Source: Halobacteriovoraceae bacterium
GTDB lineage: Bacteria; Bdellovibrionota; Bacteriovoracia; Bacteriovoracales; Bacteriovoracaceae
Reading direction: 5' to 3'
Assembly (NCBI GenBank): GCA_002713145.1
Contig: PAVS01000022.1
Location: forward strand, 1-60,074
DNA length: 60,074 bases
Both the position numbers and the translations under genes were made by a program. The notes beneath the pieces are model-generated. The model searched no databases. It saw nothing but the letters and a program-made list of their open reading frames with translations, and was not told the DNA's origin. Of the stretch, positions 36,578 through 46,250 are shown piece after piece. Numbering within the stretch: the first letter of the stretch is position 1; every line of letters starts with the position of its first letter.

Positions 36578-37975
36578 ATGAAGAAGCGAATTTTAACCAG
36601 TCTATTTATCAGTGCTCTATGTGGAAATACTTTCGCGAGTTCAAATTACTCCCTTTCAACTAATTTAGAACTTCCAGATGTAAATGCAGAAAGAACCAGC
36701 AATCTTTCTGGTGATTTTGGTATCACTTCTAACCAACTGGTGGATGATGTTGGGGAAGTCCCTGGAAATTATTATTGGGGTGAAGCCAATATAAAGTATG
36801 AAAAATACACTCAAAGTGATCAGTACTGGAATATAAATTTTGGAACACGAGTTAATGACCAAGAAGAAATGATGATTTCTTTAAGAGAAGGTTATTGGCA
36901 GATGAGATTTCAAAACTCAACTCTGAGTGCTGGTAGAAAAATCCTGAATTGGTCACATGCAGATAAAATTTGGGGCTTAGGAAAGGTGAATAATCGAACC
37001 AATTTTGATTATTTTGAACCTGGACAAGAAGGTCTCACGGGAATTAATTTCCAACAAAAGTTTAAAAATGGCTTCAGCTACGGTGCCTTTATATCAGGGC
37101 TATACGTTCCTGAACTCAATCCTTCTAGTCACTATGATGAGAGTGAAGGTAAAGTCACTTGTAAAAACCCATGGTGTAAAGCTCCTAATGAAACAGCACC
37201 TGTGGAAGGTAAAGATATTCCCATATTTTATAATGTGAATTATCCCGAACCAGTAGACATAGCGATGAGAGCCTCTGCTGGATTGAAAATTGGTCAAGAG
37301 TTTGAAGTGATCAATATGAGCGATCTTCACGCGAAACTCTCTGTGAGTGGATTCTATTTGAGAAAGCCTGAAAATCAAATTGCCACAACGGTAGAAGTTA
37401 AATATCAAACTGATGAGAGCCGAATTTTTGTCGATGTCACTCCCCAAGTGTTTTATCACGATGTCAAAGGGGCGAATATAGAACTCGATATACAAGAGTG
37501 GAATTTAAAGCTCTATGGTTCAACGATCAGTACTGTCCCTGAGAAGAGACCAGATAATGAAGATCCTTATATTGAATATCTCGGATATAGACCAAAAAAA
37601 TTACAAGAAGATTATTTAAGTTCAGGCCTCATCTTTAATGATGGAGATTTTGAGGCTCATTTAGGATATATCGCTAGAGTTAGCGACTTTGATAGAGAAA
37701 ACGAATTGCTCGCAGAGTATCCTCGTTGGAATCAAGCCGTTCACCTAGCAGCACAAAAAAATCTTACAAGGAATGTATTTGTCTCACTGGATTACAAGTA
37801 TGACATGCTCACGGAAGATCGTTTAACTATGTTCAATTCGAGTTATCGTTTTGGACCTAGTATGGTTGGAAGTTTGGGTGTGAATATTATTGGAACTAAT
37901 CCAGATGAAGAATCTTTCTGGTCGGATTTCGAAAACAACGATGCCGTTTATAGTTCCGTAAAATACACATTCTAG
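36578..37975 (+). CDS. Outer-membrane barrel protein of unknown family
   Basis: The protein has 465 residues from ATG 36578, preceded by AAAGGA; an ATG at 36566 adds four residues. The signal peptide is MKKRILTSLFISALCGNTFA. The mature protein is full of amphipathic strands with aromatic girdles (YWNINFGTRV, GYWQMRFQNSTLSAGRKI, NVFVSLDYKYDML). It ends SSVKYTF, with the terminal Phe typical of BAM-inserted barrels. The length suggests 16-18 strands. No named family is certain. The next gene, a large lipoprotein, starts 18 bases after its stop, so the pair may work together at the surface. Confidence 0.7.
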   Translation: MKKRILTSLFISALCGNTFASSNYSLSTNLELPDVNAERTSNLSGDFGITSNQLVDDVGEVPGNYYWGEANIKYEKYTQSDQYWNINFGTRVNDQEEMMISLREGYWQMRFQNSTLSAGRKILNWSHADKIWGLGKVNNRTNFDYFEPGQEGLTGINFQQKFKNGFSYGAFISGLYVPELNPSSHYDESEGKVTCKNPWCKAPNETAPVEGKDIPIFYNVNYPEPVDIAMRASAGLKIGQEFEVINMSDLHAKLSVSGFYLRKPENQIATTVEVKYQTDESRIFVDVTPQVFYHDVKGANIELDIQEWNLKLYGSTISTVPEKRPDNEDPYIEYLGYRPKKLQEDYLSSGLIFNDGDFEAHLGYIARVSDFDRENELLAEYPRWNQAVHLAAQKNLTRNVFVSLDYKYDMLTEDRLTMFNSSYRFGPSMVGSLGVNIIGTNPDEESFWSDFENNDAVYSSVKYTF

Positions 37976-37993
37976 TATTTTTATGGGAACAAC

Positions 37994-40345
37994 ATGCAAA
38001 AGTTATTGATTAAAATTATTAGTCTAGCTCTCTCTTTGACGCTCGTGTCATGTGGTGATTTATTTACTAAACACGTACCAGAAAAAGAACTCTCTATTGA
38101 AGGTTTGGCCAATTGTGAAATCAATACAGAATCTTTGACTCAAATTCTTCAAAAAAATATTAAAGGTGACTTGGTTTGTTTGCAAAGTTATTTAACTTTC
38201 TTTGCTTCAGTTGTTGAAAAAGAAAAAGGTGCTAAACCTGGCTCTCTCTCTTATAAAGAACTCGTTAAGTATATTAAAAAAGAAATGAAGGAAGTTGATT
38301 CCAGCACGCTTGTTGCACTCGAAGCACTCTTTGATTTAAGTAAATTACTCTTTGGAGATGACACCGGTTTTATAGCAGGTTCAAATATACCAAAACTCAT
38401 GAAAGTGATGATCTACTTTAATGAATATGCAGTGGATGGGAAATTTTATGAGTATTTTACCGATGAGAAGAAAGTTGATTTCGCTGAACATAACAAGAGA
38501 AAAAGTGATATTTACTCTTCGATGGTGCAAATTAAAAAAGTACTTAAAACAGAGTTTAAAGCCAGCTCTAAAGTCATTTCACTTCCTGACTTTTTAAGAA
38601 AGTTTAAAGGGATAGGAGGAGATGATGTTATAGAGACAGCTAATAGTCTTATCTTTTTAAAACGTGCGATCTTGGGTGGGGATAAGAATATGCTCACGGC
38701 TAAAGAATTCTCTCGTGCGATCGATATGCTTCCTGATGTGATGAAAATCACCTTTGATTTTATCAATATTCCTGACACCACTTCTGATGGGGCTTATGAA
38801 GACGAAGAGATTTTAAAAATCCTAAAAGAAGATGTGGAAGCTGTAAAAAAGAATTTTTATTTCAATGCTCAGACTGATGCCGATGCCGTTTTATTTAAAT
38901 ATGATGACCTCAAAGCGGTCGTAAAACATTTTTTTCCTGAGTATCTTCACTACACAGAATATAAAGAAACGATTCTCACATTAAAAGAAGCGATTCTAGG
39001 AGATCCCTCGGAATATTTTTACGCGAGTGAAATGATGGTGTTATTAGATGACATTTTAGAAAAGAATCTAGCGAAAGGTTTAAATTTTTATAAGTTTTAT
39101 AATCAAAATAAATCGGAGATGGATGCCACTTCTGTTCTGCTGCGTAACTTCAATTTACAACATTATATTGATTTAGCGACTGAAAGTGCTCATATGAAAG
39201 AGTTTAATCGCATTGCTCAACAGTATCGCTATTACCTAGGAAATGAATTTGCGCCCAAATATGATTTTACTTATGTCCGAAACCCAAGAGGTTTAGTGCA
39301 AATTGCTTTGATCGAAGATATCGCGGCGAGAATATTTAAAAAACATGGCTCACCTAATGCCAATGCTATTGGTGGCTATAGTATCACTCTTGAACAATTA
39401 GAAGTTCTCATGGTGAAGCTCGGTGAGTTGCTTGAAGGTGAAGAGCTTGTGGTTGAAGGAAGAGTTAAGTCTACTGCAGAGACGATTACTTTAATGAGTA
39501 GTTTATTTCATCATCAATCTGATGGGGATGAATTTATTGAAGTTAATGAGTTTACTGAATTTGCTGTGACTATGCTCACTTCCCTGAACCTTTCATCTCG
39601 TATGTACAATAATTTCAAATATATCTTCGCTGAAGCTAAAAGAAGTGGGGACACAGATTGTGAAATGACGGCCCAAGGGAGTTATTCTGGGCAGTGTTTT
39701 AGAGATTTTGTTCTCAAGTTTTTAGACAGTGATTTTAAAATTGACTCAGATGGAGTGAAAGAAGCTACAACACCTATTAGCACTTATTTTCCTGAGATGA
39801 AGTCTTATTTGGAAAGTTTAAGCCCAGAAGATTTTCAATCTTATTTCCAAAAAACGGCTAAGTTTAGTCGAACCTGCTCCACGTTTGACGATGGCATGGA
39901 ACGGGATATGGAAGAGTCTGATGGGGTTGTCACATGGGCCGGACTCATTGCGGTTGAGCAATCAATGCTTAGGTTTGATGTAGATAAATCTGGTGTTTTA
40001 GAACCTAATGAAATTGATGAAGCTTATGTTATTTATGAATCCGCTATTAAAGCCCTAACACCGGACTTTTTACAAGGAAGGGCCAAGAGAATTTTTCAAT
40101 ATATGATTAAATATAAAAAAGTTCCTCAGATCCCTGAGTTTAAAGGAAGTATTTGGCAAAAAGCGAAACAAGCTTGGCAAGCGGCTAAGGCTGGTGTTCC
40201 CATGTTGAAGTTTTTGTATCTAACTCGTTATCATAATCGAGTGGCCAATGCTGATAGAATGACATTCGCAGCGGTTCTCGAAATTATTGCAGAAAATTCA
40301 CCTGCAGCTTTAGAGAATCCCTTTGATTGCGAAACGTTAAGATAA
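37994..40345 (+). CDS. Large lipoprotein with EF-hand-like loops
   Basis: The protein has 783 residues. The signal sequence ends in a lipobox (SLTLVSCGD, Cys at about 21). The mature protein is largely helical. Residues 662-673 (DVDKSGVLEPNE) form a canonical EF-hand loop. A second loop-like site with Asp510 and Asp512 lies in SDGDEFIEVNEF, and further acidic sites occur near 585 (DSDFKIDSDG). No catalytic domain is seen. It is likely to be a calcium-binding cell-envelope protein paired with the upstream outer-membrane barrel. The family is unknown to me. prfB starts 72 bases downstream. Confidence 0.62.
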   Translation: MQKLLIKIISLALSLTLVSCGDLFTKHVPEKELSIEGLANCEINTESLTQILQKNIKGDLVCLQSYLTFFASVVEKEKGAKPGSLSYKELVKYIKKEMKEVDSSTLVALEALFDLSKLLFGDDTGFIAGSNIPKLMKVMIYFNEYAVDGKFYEYFTDEKKVDFAEHNKRKSDIYSSMVQIKKVLKTEFKASSKVISLPDFLRKFKGIGGDDVIETANSLIFLKRAILGGDKNMLTAKEFSRAIDMLPDVMKITFDFINIPDTTSDGAYEDEEILKILKEDVEAVKKNFYFNAQTDADAVLFKYDDLKAVVKHFFPEYLHYTEYKETILTLKEAILGDPSEYFYASEMMVLLDDILEKNLAKGLNFYKFYNQNKSEMDATSVLLRNFNLQHYIDLATESAHMKEFNRIAQQYRYYLGNEFAPKYDFTYVRNPRGLVQIALIEDIAARIFKKHGSPNANAIGGYSITLEQLEVLMVKLGELLEGEELVVEGRVKSTAETITLMSSLFHHQSDGDEFIEVNEFTEFAVTMLTSLNLSSRMYNNFKYIFAEAKRSGDTDCEMTAQGSYSGQCFRDFVLKFLDSDFKIDSDGVKEATTPISTYFPEMKSYLESLSPEDFQSYFQKTAKFSRTCSTFDDGMERDMEESDGVVTWAGLIAVEQSMLRFDVDKSGVLEPNEIDEAYVIYESAIKALTPDFLQGRAKRIFQYMIKYKKVPQIPEFKGSIWQKAKQAWQAAKAGVPMLKFLYLTRYHNRVANADRMTFAAVLEIIAENSPAALENPFDCETLR

Positions 40346-40417
40346 AGCAGGCATTTATTTGATCTTTCCTCAGAATTAATGGTAAATTTCTCCTAAATAT
40401 AATGAAGAGGATTGGCC

Positions 40418-41543
40418 ATGAGTGAAAGTGATAAAATTAAATTAAGCGAAATTCGATCAGATTTTGATGGCAAAAAAGAGATCTTAGATAATATTCGGAG
40501 GTCACTTTGAAGTTGAAAAAAAAGAACAACGCCTAAATGAAATTGCTGAACTAGAAACTCTCGAAGGTTTCTGGGAAGACGCTGATAATGCCGCTAAAAT
40601 CCAAAAAGAAAAATCCTTACTCTCTCAAGTTGTCACAAAATATCAAAATGTTGCCACTATGTTTCAAGATTTTGAAACACTGTGCGAATTCGTCGACAGT
40701 GGCGATGAAGAGAGTGTGACCGAAGCTATCGAGCTATCGGAAAAACTCAATGATTCTCTTGAGCAGGTTGAACAACAATCCCTGCTCTCTGAAGAGACAG
40801 ATCCCAATAATGCCATTGTCTCCATTAATGCGGGAGCAGGGGGAACAGAGTCTTGTGATTGGGCGAGTATGCTCTATCGCATGCTGAACCGTTGGGCAGA
40901 GCAGAGTGGATATAAAGTTCAAACCATGGATCACCAAGAAGGGGACTCAGCAGGTTTAAAATCTGTCACCATGATGGTGAATGGGGACTTTGCCTATGGT
41001 CATCTGAAAAGTGAGTCTGGAATTCATCGTCTCGTGCGTATTTCACCTTTCGACTCCAATGCGAGAAGACACACCTCATTTGCCTCAGTATTTGTATCCC
41101 CTGAAATTGATGATTCAATAGAAATAGAAATTCAAGATAAAGATATTCGTATTGATGTTTACCGCTCAGGGGGAGCAGGTGGACAATCTGTTAACACCAC
41201 CGATTCCGCGGTTCGAATCACTCACCACCCTTCTGGTATCGTGGTGACCTGTCAAAATGAACGCTCACAACTTCAAAATAAAGAAACCGCATTTAAAGTG
41301 CTCAGATCGCGACTTTATGAAAAAGCCATGGAAGAAAAAAGAGCCGCTGCCGAAGAAGCTCAAGCGGATAAAAAAGAAATAGGTTGGGGCTCACAGATTC
41401 GCTCCTATGTTTTGCATCCTTATAAAATGGTGAAAGATCATAGAACAAATTACGAATCTGGAAATGCTGAAAAAGTGCTTGATGGTGACTTAGACGGGTT
41501 TATGAAAGCCTATTTACAATGGAGGTCCGTAGGTGGCGAATAA
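40418..41543 (+). CDS. prfB: Peptide chain release factor 2, with programmed +1 frameshift
   Basis: The gene reads 40418-40507, skips the T at 40508, then continues 40509-41543, giving 374 residues. The first 30 codons (MSESDKIKLSEIRSDFDGKK onward) end in CTT TGA. The downstream frame resumes LEVEKKEQRLNEIAELETLE, exactly the RF2 N-terminal coiled coil. SPF (VRISPFDSN), the stop-codon tripeptide of RF2, and GGQ (GGAGGQSVN), which triggers peptidyl-tRNA hydrolysis, are present. RF2 reads UGA and UAA, and the in-frame UGA makes synthesis self-regulating. A start at the internal ATG 40659 would remove the whole N-terminal domain and is rejected. The gene overlaps the symporter start by 11 bases. 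Confidence 0.95.
40497..40510 (+). promoter_or_regulatory. RF2 frameshift site
   Basis: GGAGG (40497-40501), three bases (TCA) and CTT TGA (40505-40510) reproduce the E. coli prfB arrangement: an internal Shine-Dalgarno site three bases before a slippery CUU and an in-frame UGA. The shift is +1. Confidence 0.95.
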
Positions 41544-42729
41544 AAGAATAAGTCCTGAGCTTTTAACCTTCTCTCTCGCATTAGTGGGCATTGCGTTCGG
41601 CTACTTGTTTGCAGATGCGGCTTTGAACCTCGCTTTCATTGGAAAAATATTTATTCTTCTTTTAAAAGTTCTGATCGTCCCTCTGGTTATGAGTTCTCTT
41701 TTTTTAGCCATAACGAATCTTGAGAGCAAAGAACTTAAACAGCTCGGATCAAAAACGATTCTCTATTACCTTACCACCAGTGGTCTTGCCTGTTTGGTCG
41801 GTTTATTTTTTGCTAATACGATTGGTTTCGATACATTTGTCAGTGAATATAGCAATTATCAAAACTCAACTACCCAAGAGTTCTCACTCAACACTTTTAT
41901 ATTGAGTTTTTTTTCAGGAAATATTTTTCAATCCCTTAACGAGGGGAATATTGTTCAGCTGATCGTTTTCACTTTTATTCTCTCCTTTGGGACCCTCGGC
42001 TTAAGTCCAGAGAAAAGAAAACCGGTTGTTCAACTGGCAGACTCAGTTCAAGAAATTGTGATGCTGATCATCCAGTGGATTATTCGTTATATCGCTCCGG
42101 TGGGAGTATGTTCGTTAGTGGCAGCCCTTGTGGCCAAAACCGATGTTCAAATATTCGCAGGCTTTGGAAAACTCTTTCTTATTATTCTCTGTGCTTGTTT
42201 AACCCATATCCTAGTCAGTCTCTCCTTGATTGGAAAGCTGGTAGGAAAATTCAATCCTTATAGGTTTATTGGTCAGGTGAGAGAGGCCCTTATAGTGGCC
42301 CTTACGACAGCGTCATCTGCTGCCACTCTTCCCGTTTCTATGCGAGTGATTCGTGAAAAAGCTCAGGTGAAGCAAAAAACCTCAGATTTTATTCTACCCA
42401 TTGGGGCCACTTTAAATATGGATGGCTCAGCTCTCTACCAATCTGTTGTGATTTTGTTTATGGCCAATATGGCCGGAATTGAGCTCGTTCTCACGCAACA
42501 AATCCTAGTTTTCTTTTTCGTGATGGTTTCATCAGCTGGTACCGCAGGAGTGCCTAACGGAGGAATTATTATGATGGGGGCAGTGATGGAGATGCTAGGC
42601 ATTCCTTTGGAGTATTTAGGACTCTATCTGTTGATTGATAGAATTTGGGACTATCCCGTGACGATGATCAATGTCCTTGGGGATCTGATGGGAGCTAAGA
42701 CCGTCGATCGATTTATAAAAGATGAATAA
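41533..42729 (+). CDS. Dicarboxylate/amino acid:cation symporter (DAACS family)
   Basis: The protein has 398 residues and about eight membrane segments plus re-entrant loops. The serine-rich hairpin motif is TASSAATLPVSMRVI and the substrate/cation motif is GATLNMDGSALYQ, both diagnostic for GltP/DctA/GltPh relatives. A second hairpin motif, SSAGTAGVPNGGIIMMG, is present. Substrate is probably glutamate, aspartate or a C4-dicarboxylate, coupled to Na+ or H+. The start is GTG at 41533, seven bases after GGAGG, within the last codons of prfB, so the two are coupled. It lacks some N-terminal length relative to E. coli GltP (437). Confidence 0.9.
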   Translation: MANKRISPELLTFSLALVGIAFGYLFADAALNLAFIGKIFILLLKVLIVPLVMSSLFLAITNLESKELKQLGSKTILYYLTTSGLACLVGLFFANTIGFDTFVSEYSNYQNSTTQEFSLNTFILSFFSGNIFQSLNEGNIVQLIVFTFILSFGTLGLSPEKRKPVVQLADSVQEIVMLIIQWIIRYIAPVGVCSLVAALVAKTDVQIFAGFGKLFLIILCACLTHILVSLSLIGKLVGKFNPYRFIGQVREALIVALTTASSAATLPVSMRVIREKAQVKQKTSDFILPIGATLNMDGSALYQSVVILFMANMAGIELVLTQQILVFFFVMVSSAGTAGVPNGGIIMMGAVMEMLGIPLEYLGLYLLIDRIWDYPVTMINVLGDLMGAKTVDRFIKDE

Positions 42730-42747
42730 CGCCGCAGTGCTTATATC

Positions 42748-42776
42748 TTTACGAAAAGCTCGGGTAAGTATATAAC
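42748..42776 (+). promoter_or_regulatory. Candidate sigma-70 promoter of lysS and the envelope operon
   Basis: TTTACG (42748-42753), a 17-base spacer and TATAAC (42771-42776) end 37 bases before the lysS ATG. It is the only promoter-like match I found between 42.7 and 46.2 kb, where genes overlap. Confidence 0.45.
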
Positions 42777-42813
42777 ATCACTTCACACCACTATTTTTAA
42801 TTAAGGATTGAGA

Positions 42814-44355
42814 ATGAGAGAAAAGTACATTTCAAGATGGGAAGGTCTTTATAATGATCAAATGAAAGTGAGACTGGAAAAGCGCGATAAGCTTAAAGAA
42901 GCGAATTCTCATCCTTATAAACATGGAGTGAAACCTAGTATTAAGGCCAAGGAATTGGTGGAAAAATATGGAGAGATGGCCAAAGAAGATATTGGCGAGA
43001 CTCCCGAATACTCCCTGGTCGGGCGAGCAATGCTGGTTCGTGACTTTGGTAAAGCTGCCTTTATTCAGGTGGATGACGGTGAAACACGTTTTCAATTTTA
43101 TGTGAAAAAAAATGTGACCAGCGAAGAAGGCTTTGCGGATTATAAACTCTGTGATTATGGAGATATTATTTGGGCGAAAGGTTCTGTGTTTAAAACGAAT
43201 AAAGGTGAGCTCTCGCTAGAAGCTCATGACTTTAAAGTTTTGACTAAATCTATTCGTCCGCTGCCTGAAAAATTCCACGGACTGACTGATCAAGAGCTTA
43301 AATATCGTATGCGTTATGTGGACATGATTATGTCTGCTCCCTCGCGAAGTAAGTTAAAAATGAGAAGTCAGATTGTTCGCTATATAAGAGAGTTCTTTTA
43401 TAAAGATGATTGGTTGGAAGTTGAAACTCCCATGATGCATTCCGTAGCAGGTGGAGCAGCTGCTAAACCATTTAACACTCACCATAATGCACTTGATATG
43501 GATCTGTTTATGAGAATTGCTCCTGAGCTTCATCTTAAAAGATTGATTGTCGGGGGTTACGAGAAAGTTTTTGAGATGAACCGTTGCTTTAGAAACGAAG
43601 GTTTATCTCTTAAACATAATCCTGAATTTACTTCTGTTGAGTTTTATCAGGCTTACGCCACTTATGAAGACCTGATGGATTTCACCGAGAAATTGATTCA
43701 TGGGCTCGCTAAAGATGTTGTCGGAAAAGACGTCATTACGTGGGGAGATAGAGAAATTGATTTTGCCTCTAAGTTTAAGCGACTTCCTATGGCCGATGCC
43801 ATTGTAGAGTACACAGAGCTTTCAAAAGAAGATCTTAAAAATAAAGAAAAAATGATCGCGCTTTTAAAATCTAAAAAAGATTTAGAAGTTGACCCCAAGA
43901 AACTTGATTCTATGAGCGAAGCTAAACTGATGGTGCTTTGCTTTGAAGAGTTTGTAGAGGATAAACTGATTCAACCAACTTTTATCACTCAATATCCTAC
44001 AGAGGTTTCTCCACTTTCGAGAAGAAATGATGAAGATCCAGAGGTAGTGGATCGCTTTGAGTTATTTATTAATGGCTGGGAAATCGCGAATGCTTTCAAC
44101 GAGCTCAATGATCCCACAGATCAATTAGGTAGGTTTGCTGATCAAGCCGTTCTAAAAGATTCTGGAGATGATGAAGCCTGTGACCCTGATTATGATTTCG
44201 TAAGGGCTTTGGAATATGGAATGCCTCCCACAGCAGGAGAGGGAATTGGAATTGATCGACTGGTGATGATTCTGACCAATAGCTCCACCATTAGGGATGT
44301 CATTTTGTTTCCTCTTCTCAAAAAAGAAAGTTTTTTTGAAGTAGACGCTGACTAA
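42814..44355 (+). CDS. lysS: Lysine--tRNA ligase, class II
   Basis: The protein has 513 residues from ATG 42814, which has AAGGA six bases upstream; an in-frame TTG at 42808 is rejected. An N-terminal OB-fold anticodon domain (about 55-150, YSLVGRAMLVRDFGKAAFIQ) is followed by the class II core. Motif 2 is FEMNRCFRNEGLSLKHNPEF and motif 3 is GEGIGIDRLVMILT. The order lysS-lolC/E-lolD-bamA is seen in several deltaproteobacterial-type genomes. Its TAA shares one base with the next ATG, so it is translationally coupled to the lipoprotein-export permease. Confidence 0.96.
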   Translation: MREKYISRWEGLYNDQMKVRLEKRDKLKEANSHPYKHGVKPSIKAKELVEKYGEMAKEDIGETPEYSLVGRAMLVRDFGKAAFIQVDDGETRFQFYVKKNVTSEEGFADYKLCDYGDIIWAKGSVFKTNKGELSLEAHDFKVLTKSIRPLPEKFHGLTDQELKYRMRYVDMIMSAPSRSKLKMRSQIVRYIREFFYKDDWLEVETPMMHSVAGGAAAKPFNTHHNALDMDLFMRIAPELHLKRLIVGGYEKVFEMNRCFRNEGLSLKHNPEFTSVEFYQAYATYEDLMDFTEKLIHGLAKDVVGKDVITWGDREIDFASKFKRLPMADAIVEYTELSKEDLKNKEKMIALLKSKKDLEVDPKKLDSMSEAKLMVLCFEEFVEDKLIQPTFITQYPTEVSPLSRRNDEDPEVVDRFELFINGWEIANAFNELNDPTDQLGRFADQAVLKDSGDDEACDPDYDFVRALEYGMPPTAGEGIGIDRLVMILTNSSTIRDVILFPLLKKESFFEVDAD

Positions 44356-45539
44356 TGTTTAAGCTTCCGGTGCTATCTGTATTAAGATTAGTCTTCGAGA
44401 GAAATGCTATTCGATTTTTACTAGGCACCATACTGAGCCTTGCTTTTTCAATTGCTGTGATCTTAAGCACGATTGGACTCATGGATGGTTTTGTCCTTTC
44501 TTTAAAAAAATCCCTCGCTTTTTCAAATGGTGATGTGAAGATGACTTCCAGAAAAGGTTTTTTTCTCTATGATGAAACATTCGAAGCGGATTTTTATAAA
44601 AATAACTCAGTTCAATCTTTGACTCCTATTTTGCAGATAGAATCATTTGCCATTACTGATTTGGGCTCCAAGGGAGTCTTGATTAAGGGAATAAAACCCC
44701 AAGAGTTTTCAACCATCACAGGACTTAAACTCAATGATCTCAAAGAGGGGGTGGCCATTGGAAAAAAGTTTGCACAAACTCAATCTCTAAAAGTGGGAGA
44801 TGTCCTGACACTGGCCTTAGCTTCTAGTAAAGAAAAGAACCAGGGAGTCGCACTGCTGCAAGATGTGACAGTCAAAGCCGTGGTGGAGCATGGGATCTTT
44901 GAAAAAGATATGCGCTTTATCTACATGCCTCGAGATGAGTTAGAAGACATACTGGGGTATAAGAGTGGTGTTTCAAATCTCGTTTATTTTAAGCTTAAAA
45001 ACTTAAGTCATTTAGACCAAACCATTGATGAACTCAATAAGTCGAGTCCAGAGTATTTTCGCTTTGAGCCTTATTGGTCTGAGTTTGATGTATTATTGGA
45101 TGCTGTACAAATTGAAAAAAAATCCATCAGCTTAATGTTACAACTCATCGTTATGGTGGCGATCCTCAATATCGTAGGTTTTCTTATTTATATCTCAGAA
45201 ATAAAAGCTCAAGACTTTTTTATGCTCAGAGCGCTGGGATTAAGTTTAAAAAAACTTGAAAAATTTTGGATTGGTACCCTTTTATTTATATGGCTTGGGG
45301 CTGCAGGAGTGGCTTATCTTTTAGTTGAATTATTTGGGTATTTAATCACTGTTATTCCTTATCTTAAAATTCCCGGAGATATCTATGTTCTCAGTGAGCT
45401 CCAGGTTGAATTGGACTCATTCGATTATATACTGGTTTATGGATTATCATTGCTATGGGTGATGATCGTCGGTATCATTGTGCTCAAAAGATTAAATAAG
45501 CAAACCGTTATTTCAGGTTTAAGGCAGGAGTTTTCCTGA
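44355..45539 (+). CDS. LolC/LolE-type lipoprotein-releasing ABC permease
   Basis: The protein has 394 residues with the MacB/FtsX-type layout: one membrane segment at about 20-45, a periplasmic domain (about 50-250) and three C-terminal segments (about 258-385). LMLQLIVMVAILNIVGFLIY and KAQDFFMLRALGLS are typical of LolC/LolE. With LolD it would extract lipoproteins from the inner membrane toward the outer membrane. Only one permease gene is present here, so a LolF-type homodimer is possible. It overlaps lysS and lolD by one base each. The many lipobox proteins in this window are potential clients. Confidence 0.88.
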   Translation: MFKLPVLSVLRLVFERNAIRFLLGTILSLAFSIAVILSTIGLMDGFVLSLKKSLAFSNGDVKMTSRKGFFLYDETFEADFYKNNSVQSLTPILQIESFAITDLGSKGVLIKGIKPQEFSTITGLKLNDLKEGVAIGKKFAQTQSLKVGDVLTLALASSKEKNQGVALLQDVTVKAVVEHGIFEKDMRFIYMPRDELEDILGYKSGVSNLVYFKLKNLSHLDQTIDELNKSSPEYFRFEPYWSEFDVLLDAVQIEKKSISLMLQLIVMVAILNIVGFLIYISEIKAQDFFMLRALGLSLKKLEKFWIGTLLFIWLGAAGVAYLLVELFGYLITVIPYLKIPGDIYVLSELQVELDSFDYILVYGLSLLWVMIVGIIVLKRLNKQTVISGLRQEFS

Positions 45540-46195
45540 TGTTTTTACAGGTCAACAATATTGAAAAATCCTATGGGAAAACCCAAGTCCTCCAAGGTGT
45601 GAGCTTTGGGGTGGAAGAGAATAAAGAGTTAGCGATTGTAGGTGCTTCTGGTTCGGGAAAATCCACACTGCTCTATATTCTGGGAGCTCTAGAAAAACCT
45701 GACCGAGGGGAGCTATTAGTCGAGGGTAGGGATATCTCGAAGCTCAATGATGAGAAACTTGCTGCTTTTAGAAATGAATATATAGGTTTTATTTTTCAGT
45801 TTCATTTTTTACTGCCATCGATGAACTGTCTGTCTAATATGCTTTTACCTGCGCGTATCGGAGGTAAAGATCTCGCAGCGGTCAAAAAACGAATCACAAA
45901 ATATGCCGAAATATTGAGCGTTACGCACTGTTTAAAAAAGTTTCCTTTTGAGATCTCAGGGGGAGAGCAGCAGCGCATTAATCTTATTAGGGCCATCTCT
46001 CTTGAACCTAAGTTGTTATTATGTGATGAACCTACCGGTAGTTTAGATTCGAAGAATACGGAAATAGTTATCAATTTATTACGAGACGTGGCCAAGAGCA
46101 TTAATTCGACATTAATTGTTGTGACTCATGATGAAAAAGTCTCTCAAACTTTCAACCATAAAATAACCATTGAAGATGGTCAGATTATTAGCTAA
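45539..46195 (+). CDS. lolD: LolD-type lipoprotein-releasing ABC ATPase
   Basis: The protein has 218 residues. Walker A is GASGSGKST (about 35-43), the Q-loop lies in FIFQFHFLLPSM, the signature is ISGGEQQRINLIRAI, and Walker B with the catalytic Glu is LLLCDEPTGSLD. FHFLLPSMNCLSNMLLPARI fits the LolD/MacB subfamily. The ATG overlaps the permease stop (TGATG). It powers lipoprotein release. bamA starts 55 bases downstream. Confidence 0.93.
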   Translation: MFLQVNNIEKSYGKTQVLQGVSFGVEENKELAIVGASGSGKSTLLYILGALEKPDRGELLVEGRDISKLNDEKLAAFRNEYIGFIFQFHFLLPSMNCLSNMLLPARIGGKDLAAVKKRITKYAEILSVTHCLKKFPFEISGGEQQRINLIRAISLEPKLLLCDEPTGSLDSKNTEIVINLLRDVAKSINSTLIVVTHDEKVSQTFNHKITIEDGQIIS

Positions 46196-46250
46196 TATCC
46201 TATAGTTAAACACACTTACGCCACTATATAGGCAAATTTAAGGTCATTGG

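Noticed and set aside
40659..41543. prfB as a short ORF from an internal ATG, or as a pseudogene
   Set aside because: The in-frame TGA lies in a perfect RF2 frameshift signal, and the upstream codons encode the expected RF2 N-terminus.
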